Positions 19,571-33,010 are shown, counted from the stretch's first letter. The stretch is DNA of 64,000 bases from Hemibagrus wyckioides (GCF_019097595.1 NC_080720.1:20671352-20735351); one strand, 5' to 3'. Notes: generated by a model from the sequence alone, not told the origin. Numbers and translations are program-made.

Positions 19571-22500
19571 ATTAAAATATGTTATTTTACATTAAATTAA
19601 GAGCTCATGAGGATAGCAGTTGCATTCCATAGCACATCTTTTCTGCCCACAGACAAATTTTGCTTTGTAAATGTAACATAACATTCGCCACTTATCAAAA
19701 GCCATAAATAGCAAAGCAAGTGTATAGTCAATATGTTCAAATATCATCTTCAAACATCACTTTGACTGGAATTTCGAGGCTTAGTTGGACCGAGCAAAAC
19801 TGTTCAGCTCAACAAAACTATAACACATTTTATAAAAAACCTATAACAAATTTTATTTCTTGAAATGTTTCTCTTTGATGTCTCAGGTTTATTATTTACT
19901 TATAAATTTTTGTCATAAATGTTTCTCCTAAAAATCCTTCACAGGGGACTGAAATCTGTATACATGAATCCAAAAACCCATAATTGCTATAATGGGTTAA
20001 AATGTTCACATAAAGACTTTACAAAACAATTTAATTTAAAGAAATAGACTTTTAATGCCAGTATTAAACTAAAATAATAGTTTACTTGGCACCTCTCTTC
20101 TAGTATATATACATATGCTAGCATAAGTATACTAGAATAAGCATAAGTATTCTAGGTTACATCTTAGAATTAACTATAGAGATATAAAAATATCTATCAA
20201 TATAGATAAAGGTCTAACTAACTAGGGCTACCCACATGAAACCAAGGTAAATCATGTCAGATCTGTTTCCACCTTTAACGTGACATAGCAACCAATAAAT
20301 TAAATAAAAAAAACTAAAAGAAAAAAGGAAAAGGAAAATGTCCAATAATCTGGTTGTTTAAGTGTGTAAGCATTTAACTAATATTTAGTTAAAGCATCTT
20401 TTGCTTATAATACAGCACTCAGACTTTTTCTTTTTACATCTTCATTTGGTCACTATATTCTCTTCTTTGTAAAATACTCCAGATCTATCAAATTATGAGA
20501 GGATCTCCTATGCACAGCCCTCTTCAAGTCATCCCATACCTTTTTGATAGGACTGCAGGCCTGCAGAATGTAGACCTTTTATATCCACTGTGGGTAGACA
20601 AACCATGCCACCCTATCACTGACTAAATCATATGGGATTATTTTTTTAATGCAAATATCTTTGCTCATTGTTAATCATTGTTGTAGATATTTTACTCAAA
20701 TATATTCAGTTATAATGTTTATTAGATATCCAAACACATGTTCATATACCTTGTCTAACTACCTCTGTAATTGTGTTTCATTTCTGCTGTAATTGTCTTT
20801 CATTGGACCTGATAAACACTGCTTGAAGACCATAATGTCTGACTATTTATCTAATCCAGACAGACAGAGACAGAAAGACAGACAGACACACAGGTCCCTG
20901 TCCTTATGGATAGTAGGAAAAATGTGCTATTCTATGTGCTATTCTGCTGGCTACTATCCAGGTCTTTGAAATAACCTGGATGAGCTTCACTTAACAATCA
21001 ACTTACAAAGGAACCTGTGGGAATGCTCCATGTTCTGTTTCACTGAGAGCAGACTGGTATCTAACACTCTGGACAGCACTAACAGAGATGTTTCTCTTTG
21101 CACCCTCTGGACAACAGCATGCATGTGAGGCGGCATCTGCAATGTGAACATTGCCAAATTCCATCCAGCACCTAACCAGCTATCATCATGGTTTAAAGTG
21201 GATGAGCTTCATTGCCAAATCAACTCACAAAAACAATTATGTATTCATCTTATGACAGGCACCCACAAGGTAGAGGAAAAGCTGACACTTTCACAGAGAC
21301 AGTGATTGCAGCTTTTCAACCCTAGGGCATCTGAACTTAGTTGAAAGAGAGCATCCATCCATATATTACATCCCCACAATTGGTGTTTCTAGAGTTCAAC
21401 AGGAAAATGTAGTCCACTGAAAACCTCATACATAATAGCTTGCAACAGAAACTGATGAAAAACACTTTCTAAAAATATACAGAAACTCAAGAGTCCAAGA
21501 CTCCACACCAGTGGAGAGGAAAATTCAATTTTGGAACATGGAGCACAAAAGCTCTTAAATACTGCTTTAAAACTATGCACTTGTTCATCTTCAAATCCCT
21601 CTCAGTATTCTTGTATACATAAATAGACAGACTCCGTTATGTACCCAGCTAGATATTTTCTAGATGGCTGCATTCCCAGTCTGTCTGCACTAACTCCAAC
21701 CAGAAGCCTTGGATGAAGAGCAAAATCTGAGAAGATGGACATCAGATTTGCTTTCAGGGAACAGTGACCTGTATGTAAAATCCAAGTTATTATCAGGAAT
21801 CCATAAAAGCTTCCAAAATACAAATCAACCATAATGGAGCAGATGACTAGGGCACTATGGCATGTGGCAAGGACATCATTTTAGGCAAATAAAGCCTTCC
21901 TCTCACTGGAAGAGTATGTCATAAAATTGCTGTCCCCTATGATTAACTCTTTTTTTTTACCAGTACACTGATGTTGCATTCTGTCTGGGGAAAAGAAACA
22001 GATTTATCGGACATGTTCAATCGGTATAAACAAATACATTATTTTATCGGCACAAGTCTGCTATAAAATTTGTCAGGACACTGTTGGCATTCTGAGATTT
22101 TTTTTTTTTAACCTCTGTTCAGATAACCTTACACAGAATTTTAGTGGATGAAGATAACGCTTTAACTTTTGCATATGAACAAGAACTTCTCAGAGAGCAG
22201 AAATGGGTTTGATATCACCATTTACTTTGAAGATGTAAACATTTGTCTGAAAAATGAATCTATGAATAAATTGCCCTATTAGGCTATGTAAAAACAGAAA
22301 AACTACAAATTCTTAAAGTCATGAGTGTCTACTTTAATATGAGCTATTGTGGAGGGTGACATGGGTCACCACTGTGGAGGGTGTGGACACCACCACTGTG
22401 GACACCACAAAACCAGATGCAAATCTCATACTGGTAAAAATAGTTTTTGTTGTTTTTTTTTAAAAAAAGCATGTCTTGCAACATGTCTATGAATTAATTC

Positions 22501-24860
22501 AGAAAGAATCAGAGAATCAAGAATAATCTTTCATCATGTTTCATGTTTGTGTCACATAATGTTATGATCACATTAATGTATGATGGACTAGTTTACTGAA
22601 AACTACATCAAGATATTGTGGCATATGTGAATATAACGTGTGAGGGTCAATACTGTCGGTATTTGTCATTATAATAGCCAATTATTCAGCCTTCGGGTTC
22701 ATGGTATTTATATATCTTTCTTCTAATGGCACAATGTAAGACACAATATAGGTAATGTAAAAGTACAGCAACACAATTTGCTTTAGAATTTAACATGAAG
22801 TGTTACAGCAGAAGTATTAAAGCAGGCCTGAAGAGTCACTGCATTTGTATATTCATAGTTATTTTAGGTTTGGTCAACATTGTTCACTGTATGGTGATTT
22901 ATATTTTTAATTATATAAAGAGGACATACAATCCTCTCAATATATAATGTTCCTTTTGTGTATGAGTGTATATAGTGTATGAATGGGCTTGTATATTATA
23001 GGTTTACATGATTTACTGTGTTTACAATGTTTTGGATCTGTTACAATGTTTTGGATCCGAAGTGAGCTGAAAGAATGTCACATACCTTATACCTCTATGC
23101 ACATCTCAGTTCACCTCGGCCCTGTCCCCCATCTCTAAACTCTGTTTAGACTTAGAATAAGATGGCCACACATATATGCATTCAGGAAGATTCCTCACAA
23201 AAGAAGTGTTTTCACTCTTGCTCATCCAGGAGGAAAATTACTTTGAGCAATCAATCACCATCAGAAGGCCTCTTCACTCAATGCTGGCCAATCAATGTCT
23301 CACAAAGGGACACATCCTTTCAGTAACACCCAATCAATTGCTCTGAAAAGGTGTCTGTTCTTGTACTGGCAGCTGGTAAAGCACATAGCCTCATTGTCCT
23401 GAAGTTATATGCAGGGTTGCACATACATTCCTTGATAAACACAATTTTACAATGATCCCAGGTATGTCGAAGTGGACAATTACCTGTTGCCATATACTGC
23501 ATAGATTTAACATACACATAGCAATGTAACTAAGGAGGAATACATTATTTGGAATGAACAGATAATATGTAAACAGACACAGTGACAGATATAAATAAGT
23601 GGAAAAGACACATTTAGTAACGTGAGCATGCATGATGCTGTCCCTGTGATATATTTACAGCATTCATTCATTAATTCTTAGTAACTGCTGAGGTGTCTGT
23701 TGGTTTAAATTAGTCTACTAGTTGTTTTGTGAAAATAGAGCCAAAATATTTTTGGAAATAAAACCAAATTACCTTGTTAGAAAACGATACAGGAAGGTAC
23801 AAATATTAGTCCATGCCAAAACAGTACAATTACTGGTATTCTATCACAGCTTATTTTTTAAAAATAGAAACAAGGTGTTAAACAATGTTCAGAATGTCCA
23901 CTTTGCACTGTTTATTCAATGTCCCTTTTGTGGCATAAATATTTTTCTCCATGTTCTAATCTGGCAAATAAATTGCATAGTGGGGTTAGATGTGTCAGTT
24001 ATTGGCAAGAGTAGCTTCACTGCCCCCTGGGGCTCTATGCTGAATAGGAGTGACACATCGGTCACTTAGATGTGGGTGCGTGCTGATTGCACATGTCAGA
24101 GAAGCATGAGAAAATGCCTTCTTTTCTAATGAATTATCATTTATTGGCATGAAAGAGAGGCTGCTAAAAGTGGCCAATCAACCTTGTGTGACATGATTAC
24201 TGAACAGCCATGTGCTGGCCAATTTGAGAGTGAGGCAGGCTTCTGACCAGAGGCCTCAATATTTTAGATTTTTTTTTTCCTCTCCACTGAACAGGCTGAA
24301 CATTGAGAATAGTCAATGTCTATAACTAGGTGACTGATTCCCCATTCCTGAAAAAAAAAAAAACATGCATATTGGAGTAAGTGGAGTAAGCATTTGTGTT
24401 TTAGGGACCATGAATCTCAGCAATGGTTATATTAACCAGTGCCCAATTATATTGTATTTTATATTATATTATATATGTTTATTCACATCTGGGGGCATGT
24501 GGGAAGGTTTTCCAGACTGTTATTAACTAGTTACACTTGTGACTTGTTAAAATTCATTAGGAAGGCCAAGAATTGTCATAAAACAACAAATTGTCATAAA
24601 TAACAAATCCAGAATAAACGCTTTAAACCTTGTGCTAATATTCAACAATCATAGGCTCGTCCATGGAGCTGATTGATTATCTAACAATGAAGTTAACTGA
24701 TGCCCACAAAGCAAAAGATATCAAATCATTTTTCACTTTCTAAAATGTCAGTAGGAAATGGCAGTTAAGGGGAACTGCAAAAGGTAAGGAATCCACTGGA
24801 AGACCAAGAAAACTTTCAGACAGATCTGTCCATATGCTGGTCAGAAAGGCAAAGACACTT
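19571..24860. other. Gene-free interval with sparse repeat fragments
   Basis: No coding exon supported. About 20440-20600 carries words of a fish Tc1-associated repeat (CTTCTTTGTAAAATACTCCAGATC, TGCACAGCCCTCTTCAAGTCATCC). A 20-bp unit, TTACAATGTTTTGGATC(T/C)G, is duplicated in tandem at about 23022-23060. The stretch near 23990-24290 is unique-looking and noted as a possible conserved element. Confidence 0.4.
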
Positions 24861-24864
24861 TAGT

Positions 24865-24965
24865 TCAATTCCATTTTACTTGTATAACACAATGGTTATC
24901 TATGAACATTGCCACAAAGCATCTTAACAGAAATTATATACATTCTGGATGTAAATGTAATTTTT
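24865..24965 (+). repeat. Interspersed repeat 'TTCAATT...CACAAAGCATCTTAACAG', partial copy
   Basis: Decayed copy of the family at 15825 and 61845: TTCAATTCCATTTTACTTGTATAAC followed by CATTGCCACAAAGCATCTTAACAG. Confidence 0.6.
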
Positions 24966-27395
24966 ATATATTTAAAAAAACGTCTACAAAAATTCTTTGG
25001 ACATACTGGGCAAATGATAAACGGATGATTTGACTGTAGTTCCATCAAATCGCTTAATTATATATTGTAAGCTTTTTAGATAGAAATAATCTAAATGTAA
25101 TGATTATCCTTAATTTTTAGTTGAACTGTATAAACAGTATGACAATTTTGTTTATTATTTCTCACAAAAAAAAAAGATAATGCTGTACATTAATAGCTTG
25201 CAAGTGGTGGTGTTGCAGGTGGTGGTGTATTTCACAGCAGTAGCAGTAGGTAGCATTTCCTCATCCTTGTCAGAGAAAAACAATCCCCACTGGTTGAATT
25301 CACTGTGGGTTCAATCTAAGCTTGTCTATTCTTGTGCATGTTCAGGAATATATATAATCATTTGTACACTGGGAATTTTGTTATTGAAAATGATCTGTCA
25401 TGGCAGTTGAGATATTGAGATAATGAGGTGTGTAGTTCAAAGCCTGCCTTCACTCTGACACACACACACACACACAGTTTTCCTTACAATACATGTGGTG
25501 TGACATTATATGCCTTCACCCTGTTCTTTTAGTCTTTTTAATAAAAAGCAAAAACTTGTCAAAAGCAAATGTCCCAACTAGGTCAAAACTATCAGATATT
25601 CTGATCATTTTGAGAACATTTGGCAACACCAAGATACAAAAACATGCTCACATACACACATGCACACACAATCAGAGCAGAAGAGATAAGCATAAGAAGA
25701 GCAGACAACTTTTCATTTGCAAATTTCTCAGCACAAATTTTTTCATCCTCTTATTCAAGCATTGGATTCTCTACACACTTATCACTTTCCTTGATTCTAT
25801 TTTTAGAGATTTAGCTTTCGTGTTATAAACCCTATAGCTCACCTAGGAAAAAAAGAAATTCACACGCATACAAATGCAAACCCTGAAATACACATTTACA
25901 AGAAGGGATATTAAGAATCTCATAGTTGTTTCAGCAGAAATGTCAGGGTGTGTTGTAACCTTTACCCAAACGCATTATCTACCTTGATAGTAGGAGGGGG
26001 GGACAAGGAACTGAAATGACACGATGGAATTTGAAAGGTCTCCATCGGTGACTGGCCCTGGGGCTATCTCCCCTTCACAGTTCAGTGACACTAGTACTCT
26101 GCCACATGCACACACCCACCCACACACACACACACACCCACACACACACACACCCACACACACACACTTTACCTTCACATGAGCGTCACTGTTGATCTTC
26201 ATCCCTGAATCGAGCCTTGATGGCTGCTCTGCTGAATTATGGCTCTCTACCAACACAGTTGGATAAGAAGAGACAGTTAAATGTGTGGTGTGATATATTT
26301 TTTTAGATGAAAGATTGACCTAGTACAATGGTGGGTATAAGACAGTGACTTTTTAACATGCTTTAAGATATACCGAATGCCTTCATTTCTGAACTATTAA
26401 GTACATTTATGTCAAGAAGAGAGTAGAATCCTAGATAGTGAACATTTTGCTCTAGGAAAACAAGAATCAATCATGTCAGATTCAGATATCAGAAGTTATT
26501 GCCATTAGAAGTAGTCAGGTATTACAGAAAATACACAGAGATCCAACAAATCTTACGGTCAGAACATTTTCACAAAACTCACATAAAAGCTCAAATAAAT
26601 TGAAAATTGAATCAGCCTGTAGCATTAGTTTTAAACTGAATAATTAATCATTAGTTACAAACCAATTCAAAAGAGAAACTGATCAATAAATGTAACAATG
26701 TAACATACTGCATTTAGCTAAACTGAGTCCACTATACTGTAGGCACTAGAGCCGTCATACTCATTTACTCTGAGTTTATTTGTACTCACTTAAAATATGC
26801 ATTCAAATATTACTGAGCCTATTTTGTTTAGACTGTCACAGACAGATTCTCTTACTGCTTTTAATCATGAACATGGAAAAATATTGGTTAACAATTTCTA
26901 TGAAGGTCAGGTGTATAACGAATGGAAAAACTTCACATGGTCTTTTTCCAGTCTGTCCAGTTAGGGTGAGCCTGTGCACATTGTAGCCTCAGATTCTTGC
27001 TGCTTCTGACAGATGTGGAACCTGATATAATCTGATGGTATCAATCTATATAGCAAGATCTATGTACACTGTATAAAGGTGGCTTGAGAATCTTTGATAT
27101 TTGTGATGTTAAAAACTTGCTTTGCATCAAGTACATGTTAGCAACTCATAATGCATATTAAAGATAGCTATGCAGCATAATGCATATAAATAAAGAATTA
27201 TTAGATGTGTACAATACCTCATGAAAGCAAGATAACATGAAATTAATATAAATTCATAGCTTTTTATAAATATGACTTTAGAAAGTCGAAATTGAAAGTG
27301 TTGATAACAAATATTGATACTTTCTCCAAAATTTTCCAGATCTGCAAATGATCGCTTTGTATTTGTAGCTGGAAAAGATAATGGTAATAGAAAGT
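24966..27395. other. Gene-free interval with CA repeats
   Basis: Short CA arrays at 25458-25477 and a larger CA/CCCA array at 26101-26168. Other open stretches (e.g. 25493-25828) are AT-rich and carry no motif. No exon supported. Confidence 0.4.
26101..26168 (+). repeat. CA/CCCA microsatellite
   Basis: Alternating CACACA and CCCACA blocks. It makes a spurious cysteine/valine-rich frame on the minus strand. Confidence 0.95.
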
Positions 27396-27399
27396 AAAC

Positions 27400-27560
27400 T
27401 TTCCTCTTAATAGGTCTCCCTGGTGGTGCGACAGAAAAGTGTTCACTCGTATCATCAGGAGATCGCGAGTTAGAATTTCAGACAATGCCACAACAGCCTT
27501 CTATGGCTGGGAGCCAGAGGAGCAAGATCGGCGGTGCTCTCTGCATGAGAGAGAGGTCAT
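27400..27560 (+). mobile_element. SINE-like repeat (tRNA-type head)
   Basis: GGTCTCCCTGGTGGTGCGACAG, then GGAGATCGCGAGTTAGAATTTC (B-box-like), then CAATGCCACAACAGCC, GGCTGGGAGCCAGAGGAGC and GGCGGTGCTCTCTGCATG. A more decayed relative appears near 42560-42640. These are SINE-like heads, not functional tRNA genes. Confidence 0.7.
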
Positions 27561-27788
27561 TCAAGCAATAAGCATTCTGGGTATTGCTCTGTTATCAGAA
27601 AACTCTGGTCCTAGTTTTAATTTATTTAACATGCAGAAGTGGGGAAATGGTGATTACTCTGAGGCTCTATTTTTCGAAAGAATATTATGGGCAACAAACA
27701 GTGGTGAAAATATTCCCAAAATCATATTCATATTTACTTTACACTACATGTTTACTTTACACTACATGTAACTTAACAGAATGTTTGT

Positions 27789-28080
27789 GTCACAACTCTG
27801 GGGTTGGAGGTTGGAGTTCTCATCCTGTGTGAGTGGAGGTTCTCTCTGTGCTTTGGGGGTTTCCTCCAGGTACTCCGGTTTCCTCCCACAGCCAAACAGC
27901 ATGCACTGTAGGCTGATGGCATGTTTAAATTGTCAATAGTGTGTGATTGGGTGAATGAGAGTGTGCGGTTGCTTCTTTGCGATGGACTAGGGTGTCCAGA
28001 GTCCCCAGGGAGAGTCTCCAGGCTCTCTGCAGCCCTATGTAGGATAAATGGCTCAGAAAATTGAGGTATGGATGAATAAA
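27789..28080 (+). mobile_element. LINE-3'-end/SINE-like fish repeat, second copy
   Basis: Same family as 7765-8017: GGTTTCCTCC, TACTCCGGTTTCCTCCCACAG, TAGGCTGATGGCATG, TTGTCAATAGTGTGTGATTGG, TGCGATGGACTAGGGTGTCC, ending ATGGATGAATAAA. Confidence 0.75.
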
Positions 28081-28194
28081 GAGGTAGAAGAAACTGTGTA
28101 GTACACAATATGTCCAGCAGAATTCCATTTGAAATTCAGCCACAGAAAAAATATGAATTGAATGATGGATCATACTTTAGTTGCATGTATTATA

Positions 28195-28365
28195 TCAGAT
28201 GCCCTTTTTGATGCACCACTTCCATTTTATCTGGGCTTGGGACCGGCACTGAGAGCTCAGTCGCTGGGATGGTTCCCTGCACAGGAATCAAATGCAACGA
28301 TGACAGCACAATATTCTTAGCCACTGGACCACCAGGAACATTTTTCACAAAAAAGAGACTCGGAA
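28195..28365. repeat. Interspersed repeat fragment
   Basis: Words such as CCATTTTATCTGGGCTTGGG, ACCGGCACTGAGAG and TTAGCCACTGGACCACCAGG belong to a repeat I recognise from other fish sequence but cannot name. Confidence 0.55.
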
Positions 28366-28670
28366 AACCAGGTTTGGTAATGCAGTAAATACCCATAAAA
28401 TATTTAGCAAAACATAAAAAAACTGGACTCAAGAGGATTTGATTCAGTGATTGCCAGGGCATCACACATAAGCTTACTTTAGAGCAATTCAGAATGGTCA
28501 GTCCCTTGGCTGGCATGTTTTTGGAGTCCCCACCTGCATGGACACACAGAGATCACCATAAACTTAGAGCTCACACCCCTTCACATACCCTGGAATTTTG
28601 ACGAAGCAACATTATATGCTGAATGATAATGTAGGTCCACCATGGTAACAAACAAAATATAGAGACTCAG

Positions 28671-28835
28671 TGGTTCAGCGATGATCAGTGGTAACTGATT
28701 ATAAAGTTAGATGTTAAAGCCCTGCCACTGTTGGAGGGTCATGTCATGGCTGACCCTGTGCACTTTCTAACAAGCTGGGATATGTGAAGAAAGGGCTATC
28801 ACTGTACTGTATTGTATATTCAATCAGTAACATTT
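28671..28835 (+). mobile_element. tRNA-derived SINE-like repeat, + strand copy
   Basis: CAGTGGTTCAGCG head, AAGCCCTGCCACTGTTGG, CATGGCTGACCCTGTGCACT, TAACAAGCTGGGATATGTGAA, then TATCACTGTACTGTATTGTAT tail. A minus-strand copy of the same family is at 35860-36000. I associate this family with catfish genomes. Confidence 0.8.
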
Positions 28836-30240
28836 GACTAATTAACTAGCAGGACATCTCTTTGGTGTGCTTAATTTGATGTTATATCACTAGGCTTCAA
28901 ATCTAGGCAGCAGAAAGAGATGCAGCACAGATTTAGCACAGATATATCTAATGGAATGAAAAGAATGATCAAGGTCCTCTTTCAATCTGATTACCTGCAG
29001 TTAAAATGACCTGATAACGCACACAATCATCACTCCTTCCTTGTTATTGCCTGCACTGTAAAATGATATTCCTCTGTTTTGCTATCCTCCATCTTAGCCA
29101 GCACCTGCTGAGTAGTTTCTGTCTGTGCTCCCCTCTGCTCCTCCTTCCTCCTTCATCAATCACCTCTTGGAGGCAAACCATGTGCATATGGAGAGAAGCA
29201 AGCTGGTTCAATCTGGCAATCCTATCTTTTATTGCCAGTTCATAATTGAGACAGTTTTTCTGAACAGGTGAAGTCTGCCAAGCGCAACTAATAGGATCTC
29301 TCTCACTCCCCCTTGTTTGCTCTTTTCTATTCCTCCAATCACTGCTCAACCTTTATGATTTATATTAGTAAGGTTAAAAAAGTAAATTAATGAAGTAATT
29401 GAATGAAGCAGAGAATAATTCATGTTTGACCGTAATATGTCACATGTGTACTAGGAATTTCATTCAGTTTGGTCATGCGAGAAATTTATTTTAATAAATC
29501 CTTCAACTGTTGGTGACATGTTAATTATTTCATAGTGGTAGATTTCTGAATAAATATATGTGAAGTTTGTGCAGTTTGTAACACATCTATACTGAATGAT
29601 TATGATATACTGTATGTAATAATTATGGCTGCTTGCATTACAAACAAGCTTGTTTATTTAAGGGATTAAAACAAAATAGTCATTTATTCCAGCAGAAGTA
29701 AATCTCCATGCCTCAGAGCTGTATCTAACTAATATTCTTCAAATCAACTCTGTCAAAAATAAAAATAAAAAAATCACTTGGCCTTAAATGAAAAATGTTT
29801 AAAGTTTAATTAAAGTAGGCTGAAAAATTATTGGATCTGAGGATGATGGTAATTTTTTTGTTTGAGTGCCTGAGGGCTTAAATGTTACCCAACACCAAAC
29901 CACACCTTGAAATGCTTGCAAAATGCCCAAACAGACTGTAGAAGTTCAGTCATTACCACAGAAACAGGCAACAGAGCGAAATTTTACATTATAATAGTGA
30001 TTAAAAATGATCTAAGAACTATTATGGTAACTACAGTTACAATACATAATCAGCCGTTGTCAAGTTTTAGTTTTCTTTTTGTAAGAGAAACATGATATAG
30101 TTATATTTACAGAGATTTTTTTCATGCTGTGTTTTGGTGAGAGACTGAATGAAAGCAAGCAAACCAATGTCATAAGCTCCACTCTCTTAAGGTCAATCCT
30201 TCACAAAAGGAAGCTCACAGTCTGCTCAAGACTAATCTCC
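28836..30240. other. Gene-free interval with a unique-looking block
   Basis: No exon supported. The block 28960-29345 is less AT-rich, repeat-free and contains TAAT-type words; a 101-codon minus-strand frame in it (29044-29349) has no family motif. It is treated as a candidate non-coding element. Confidence 0.35.
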
Positions 30241-30376
30241 TTCTGTCTCGCCATCCCTTTTTTTTGTATCTCTCACTGCTTTGTCTTCCTCCCTTTCATT
30301 ATTTTTTTCAGCTTCAGTGCATTTTCTTCAGATCTTGCTCATGCTTTGCTTCTTTCCCCTTCTCTCTCTTTCCCCT

Positions 30377-30404
<28 letters not shown>
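30377..30404 (+). repeat. TC dinucleotide microsatellite
   Basis: Part of a longer pyrimidine-rich tract (about 30230-30410). Confidence 0.95.
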
Positions 30405-30407
<3 letters not shown>

Positions 30408-30692
30408 TAGCAGACAGTGTGTAAGTGCTCTAACTTGGAGCAGACTCTGAGTCTGTGTGATTGGCTAAACTCAGCAGTGTTCACAATCGATTACAGCATG
30501 CTATCACCCAACTAACAGGTTTTGTGTGTAGCATGTTTTCCTTTCATACCCCACAACCTGGCCGTGCAAATCCTCTTCTGCCATCTTCCATTAATATCTT
30601 TCCCAGTTTGTTCTTTTATTGGGTGTTTTTCTCATTCTACAGCTTTCAGGGTTTTTTTTCTTTTCTGCTATACAGCCCGGTTGTTCCTCTGT

Positions 30693-30775
30693 TTCTCTTC
30701 TCTTCTCTTCTCTTCTCTTCTCTTCTCTTCTCTTCTCTTCTCTTCTCTTCTCTTCTCTTCTCTTCTCTTCTCTTC
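30693..30775 (+). repeat. TCTTC pentanucleotide microsatellite
   Basis: About 16 perfect units on the + strand. Overlapping frames reading FSSLLFSSLL are artefacts of the array. Confidence 0.97.
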
Positions 30776-32060
30776 CCCACGTTTCTGTGCTATATGCTAT
30801 AAGGACATCTCTGACAGAAGATATCTGTGAAGGTGATTGTTTTCATACAGACAGATATTGTTGAGCTCTCTTCCTCAGCAGGTTAATGTGCTGTGACTAA
30901 AAATAAGAATTGTGAAATAAACATGCTGCCATTAGCTATGTTTTCCTACTCAAGACTAATTCTCCAGGTATTATATTTCAGACGTTGTCATTCAGTAACA
31001 CTCTCCTAATACCCTTTGCCATCCTGACTAAAGACACTCATGTCCTTTTACATTTAAAGTAAGATAAATGCATTACAACAATAATTCTGTTTTATCTGTA
31101 TTGCTTAGCCTTCTCAAGTCTTTTGTGTGCGTCTCTGTGTGTTCGATCTTGTTGAGGTCAATGTGGACTGAAGAGAATTGCCATAGAAAGTGACAGAGAG
31201 AAGGCCTTTTCATTCTTTTCTATCGGTTTGCCAATGTTTTTTTTTTGTATTATTGAAAGTCAGTGAACCATTCTCACAGAAACAGAAAGATGAGCTCAAA
31301 GAGAGGGCAATCCCTCAGTATGGCAGACACAATGTTCTCTCTCATTCGGAGGAAAAGAACATCATCACGTGTACTTTTTGAAAAGGTGACTCTGTGTCAT
31401 GCATTTTAGGAAAGTCATAGTGTGTTAATGTGAGCGCTCCCCACCCAATTCACTGTGTCATTCTGTCTTGGCCTGTGTTCTTTTGACTTTGCCTTTCTCT
31501 GTCTCTTCCCATCTCCCTCCCTGTCTCTCACTCTCTCTTTTTCATTCTGTCTCTTCCCTTCTCTTATCATCTGTTCATCATAATGATTAGATTCTAGCTA
31601 TCTCTAAATGCCCCAATGTATTTTCTGGCCACATATCAAAGAGCTAATAAATAACACTTTCATAACTAGAGACTGCATCTAGGCACCATTAAATGTGGCC
31701 TCCCATATACACACATTTCTCTCTGTTCTGGCCTCAGCATTTATCATGCCCTGGCCATTCACACGGTTATATAGTCATATAACCTGTCAAAGTCAGGCTG
31801 TAAATACAATGAAACAGAGAACATGTTGAGATTCCTTAAATGGCTTAGGGATGGAGATTGTACAGAGATGGGTTTATTTCCTGGGGGAGCAAATTGACAT
31901 GTTTCTGATTTCTGTAAGTGCAGACCATTGGTGAATGCCATGGAACATTAACAAGCCTATTGGCTGCCAATCACTACTGCAATTCACTAGTACAACCATG
32001 CATACTTATAAAAAAAACACTGTAGCAATGATTTATACCTTTTTTGTTATTTTTTTTAAT
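30776..32060. other. Gene-free interval
   Basis: Pyrimidine-rich patches (about 31485-31565) and AT-rich spacer. No exon or transposon recognised. Confidence 0.4.
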
Positions 32061-32079
32061 TTATCCTGTTGTTTAGGCT

Positions 32080-33010
32080 TAAACTATGTGAGTGTCTGCC
32101 ATATTAGTGTCTGTGAGCCCTCTGGTGTCTCTACTATATGCATTCATCCCAACCAAGTACCAGAGTTTGAGGACCACCCATTCGTTGGCCAGACTCTCTT
32201 TATCTTTTAGGGTGCTTCTACCCCTTCACTATCTGGGACAACATGGCTCCCAGCCCCTGTCTGATTTTAGTGTCTGCAAAACAAAATGGTGGGAGCATAT
32301 AAAAATGGTCTGCCACAGAGTACAACCTTTACCTGAGTATATCGGTGGTATGGCATGGCTCTGTCCACTGGATGAGATCTAGTGCCCCCTTTTTAGTTTG
32401 ATCAGTCATCAGGACAGTGCCTTCTAAGTAGTTATGCCACAAAACTATGAAATACAACAGCCAGCCCCAGAAACTGTCTCACCTCTTTTTTGATCTTGGG
32501 CCTTGGACAGTCTGCAATTGATGCTATCTTATCAATTTAGGGAGTACCTGCTCGAAGCCCAAGTGGAAACCCTGATACCATACTTCCATTCGACTGGGAG
32601 TCCCGCCAACCTTCCCACTTTTAGAACAGCCCTCAAATGCCACTGCCAATCTAGATAAGCAGTAAACAGTGTTTGGACAGAGGATTCTGGCCATGTTTTG
32701 CTGGAATGCTGTTGGGGCCCCAAGCAACCAAACAGGAAGGGTCATGAATTGGTGTCATCCAAATGGAGTGGACACCTCAAAAACATGGGTATGTGTCAAT
32801 TTTAGACACTACACAAAGCCTGACTGAACTGTCAGCTTTGGGAACCAAAACATTTGGGCTGGACCAGTCACTGTGGGACTTCTTGATTACTACCATATTG
32901 AGTATGGCCAGGAGCTCATCCCAAACCACCTGTTTTTTTGTGGTCAGATGGATGGTAAGGACAGCTGTGTACCACCACCCTTGGGGGTGTCTCTATGTGG
33001 TGTTTTATGA
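32080..33010 (-). mobile_element. Ty3/Gypsy pol relic on the minus strand
   Basis: Minus-strand translations in shifting frames give RT pieces. HIETPPRVVVHSCPYHP lies near 32960-33005, ahead of the fingers. SDWSS-like and GAPTAFQQNMARILCP sequence (palm entry) is near 32680-32740. YQGFHLGFEQVLPK is near 32530-32580, and a thumb region resembling CPRPK-KKEVRQFLGLA is near 32455-32520. The Y-x-D-D core is missing. It encodes nothing intact. The protein words are of the chromovirus-like Gypsy type and differ from the 10-14 kb element. Confidence 0.8.

Noticed and set aside
23722..24069. 115-codon + strand frame
   Set aside because: AT-rich, no recognisable domain, no splice or promoter context.
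17510..28835. tRNA-like A-box and B-box sequences as possible tRNA genes
   Set aside because: They are heads of SINE-like repeats with SINE bodies and tails; no cloverleaf that I would support.
30461..30864. Three overlapping frames reading FSSLLFSSLL
   Set aside because: Translation of the TCTTC microsatellite.
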